Below, in pieces: positions 62,439 through 64,000 of a stretch of DNA of 64,000 bases (positions are counted from its first letter, which is position 1; every line of letters begins with the position of its first letter). This stretch comes from Sphingomonas bacterium (GTDB lineage Bacteria; Pseudomonadota; Alphaproteobacteria; Sphingomonadales; Sphingomonadaceae). The DNA lies in assembly GCF_028289855.1 (NCBI RefSeq), contig NZ_JAQGKZ010000058.1:24998-88997 (forward strand). The letters are read 5' to 3'. The position numbers were made by a program, and so were the translations under genes. The notes beneath the pieces are model-generated. The model made no database searches. It saw nothing but the letters and a program-made list of their open reading frames with translations, and was not told the origin of the DNA.

Positions 62439-64000
<1,562 letters not shown>

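Overview
This is a high-GC chromosomal window whose gene set, gene order and protein signatures point to a sphingomonad alphaproteobacterium. Supporting features are MipZ instead of MinCDE, an ALAS-type hemA, a rho/hemJ | RP001-family regulator/maf/aroE/coaE/dnaQ order, MmcB, DUF1491 and DUF6489 proteins, and small secreted proteins with a KKEKKICR motif. Most of it is core chromosome in tightly packed operons with many 4-base ATGA or GTGA overlaps.

Layout. 1-2.4 kb: an IS1595-family element (transposase plus three cargo genes: a retropepsin-like protease, a small partner and an unrecognised protein), flanked by an 8-9 bp target duplication that overlaps the mnmE stop codon. 2.4-7.5 kb: mnmE, DUF6489, a dienelactone hydrolase, a TerC membrane protein, rho, hemJ. 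7.46-7.83 kb: a gene-free gap that is a good candidate for the chromosomal replication origin, by synteny with Caulobacter and Rickettsia. 7.8-14.6 kb: ppsR-maf-aroE-coaE-dnaQ, then hpf-ptsN-thioesterase-DUF1491, a SleB hydrolase and mmcB. 14.7-20.9 kb (minus): rsmB-rpe-heparinase-NYN/LOTUS-like RNase-purH. 21-25.7 kb: DEDDh exonuclease, phosphomannomutase/phosphoglucomutase, membrane J-protein, mipZ, divergent panC and a Sel1 protein. 25.8-33.4 kb: topA, hemerythrin, plsY with a frameshifted dprA, murI, hemA. 33.4-33.9 kb: a dead GIY-YIG nuclease gene between 37-bp inverted hairpin repeats. 33.9-38.7 kb: rpiB-glyA-zinc ribbon-nrdR, a LytTR regulator, a SPOUT methyltransferase. 38.7-41 kb: two paralogous small secreted proteins, then rpsD with a long leader hairpin. 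41-47.6 kb: S9 and M28 secreted peptidases, agmatine deiminase, a LON-domain protein, a thioredoxin/TPR protein, tRNA-Gly(GCC). 47.8-56.1 kb (minus): a chromosomal type IV secretion cluster virB2-B3-B4-B6-B8-B9-B10-B11 with no visible relaxase, coupling protein, VirB1, VirB5 or VirB7. 56.3-64 kb: KTSC, DUF72, a Mic60-like protein with hemD, tsaD-gpsA, two secreted methyltransferase-like proteins, and the 3' part of gyrB.

Most notable signals: the cargo-carrying IS with precise boundaries; the candidate origin; the GIY-YIG gene packaged in REP-like inverted repeats; a multi-hairpin intergenic repeat family seen at three loci; an orphan VirB system whose virB11 appears to have ATA where its start codon should be; the dprA frameshift in a CG run; and the NYN plus LOTUS-like protein. 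No CRISPR array, prophage or rRNA operon was seen. All calls come from reading the sequence; no database search was run.
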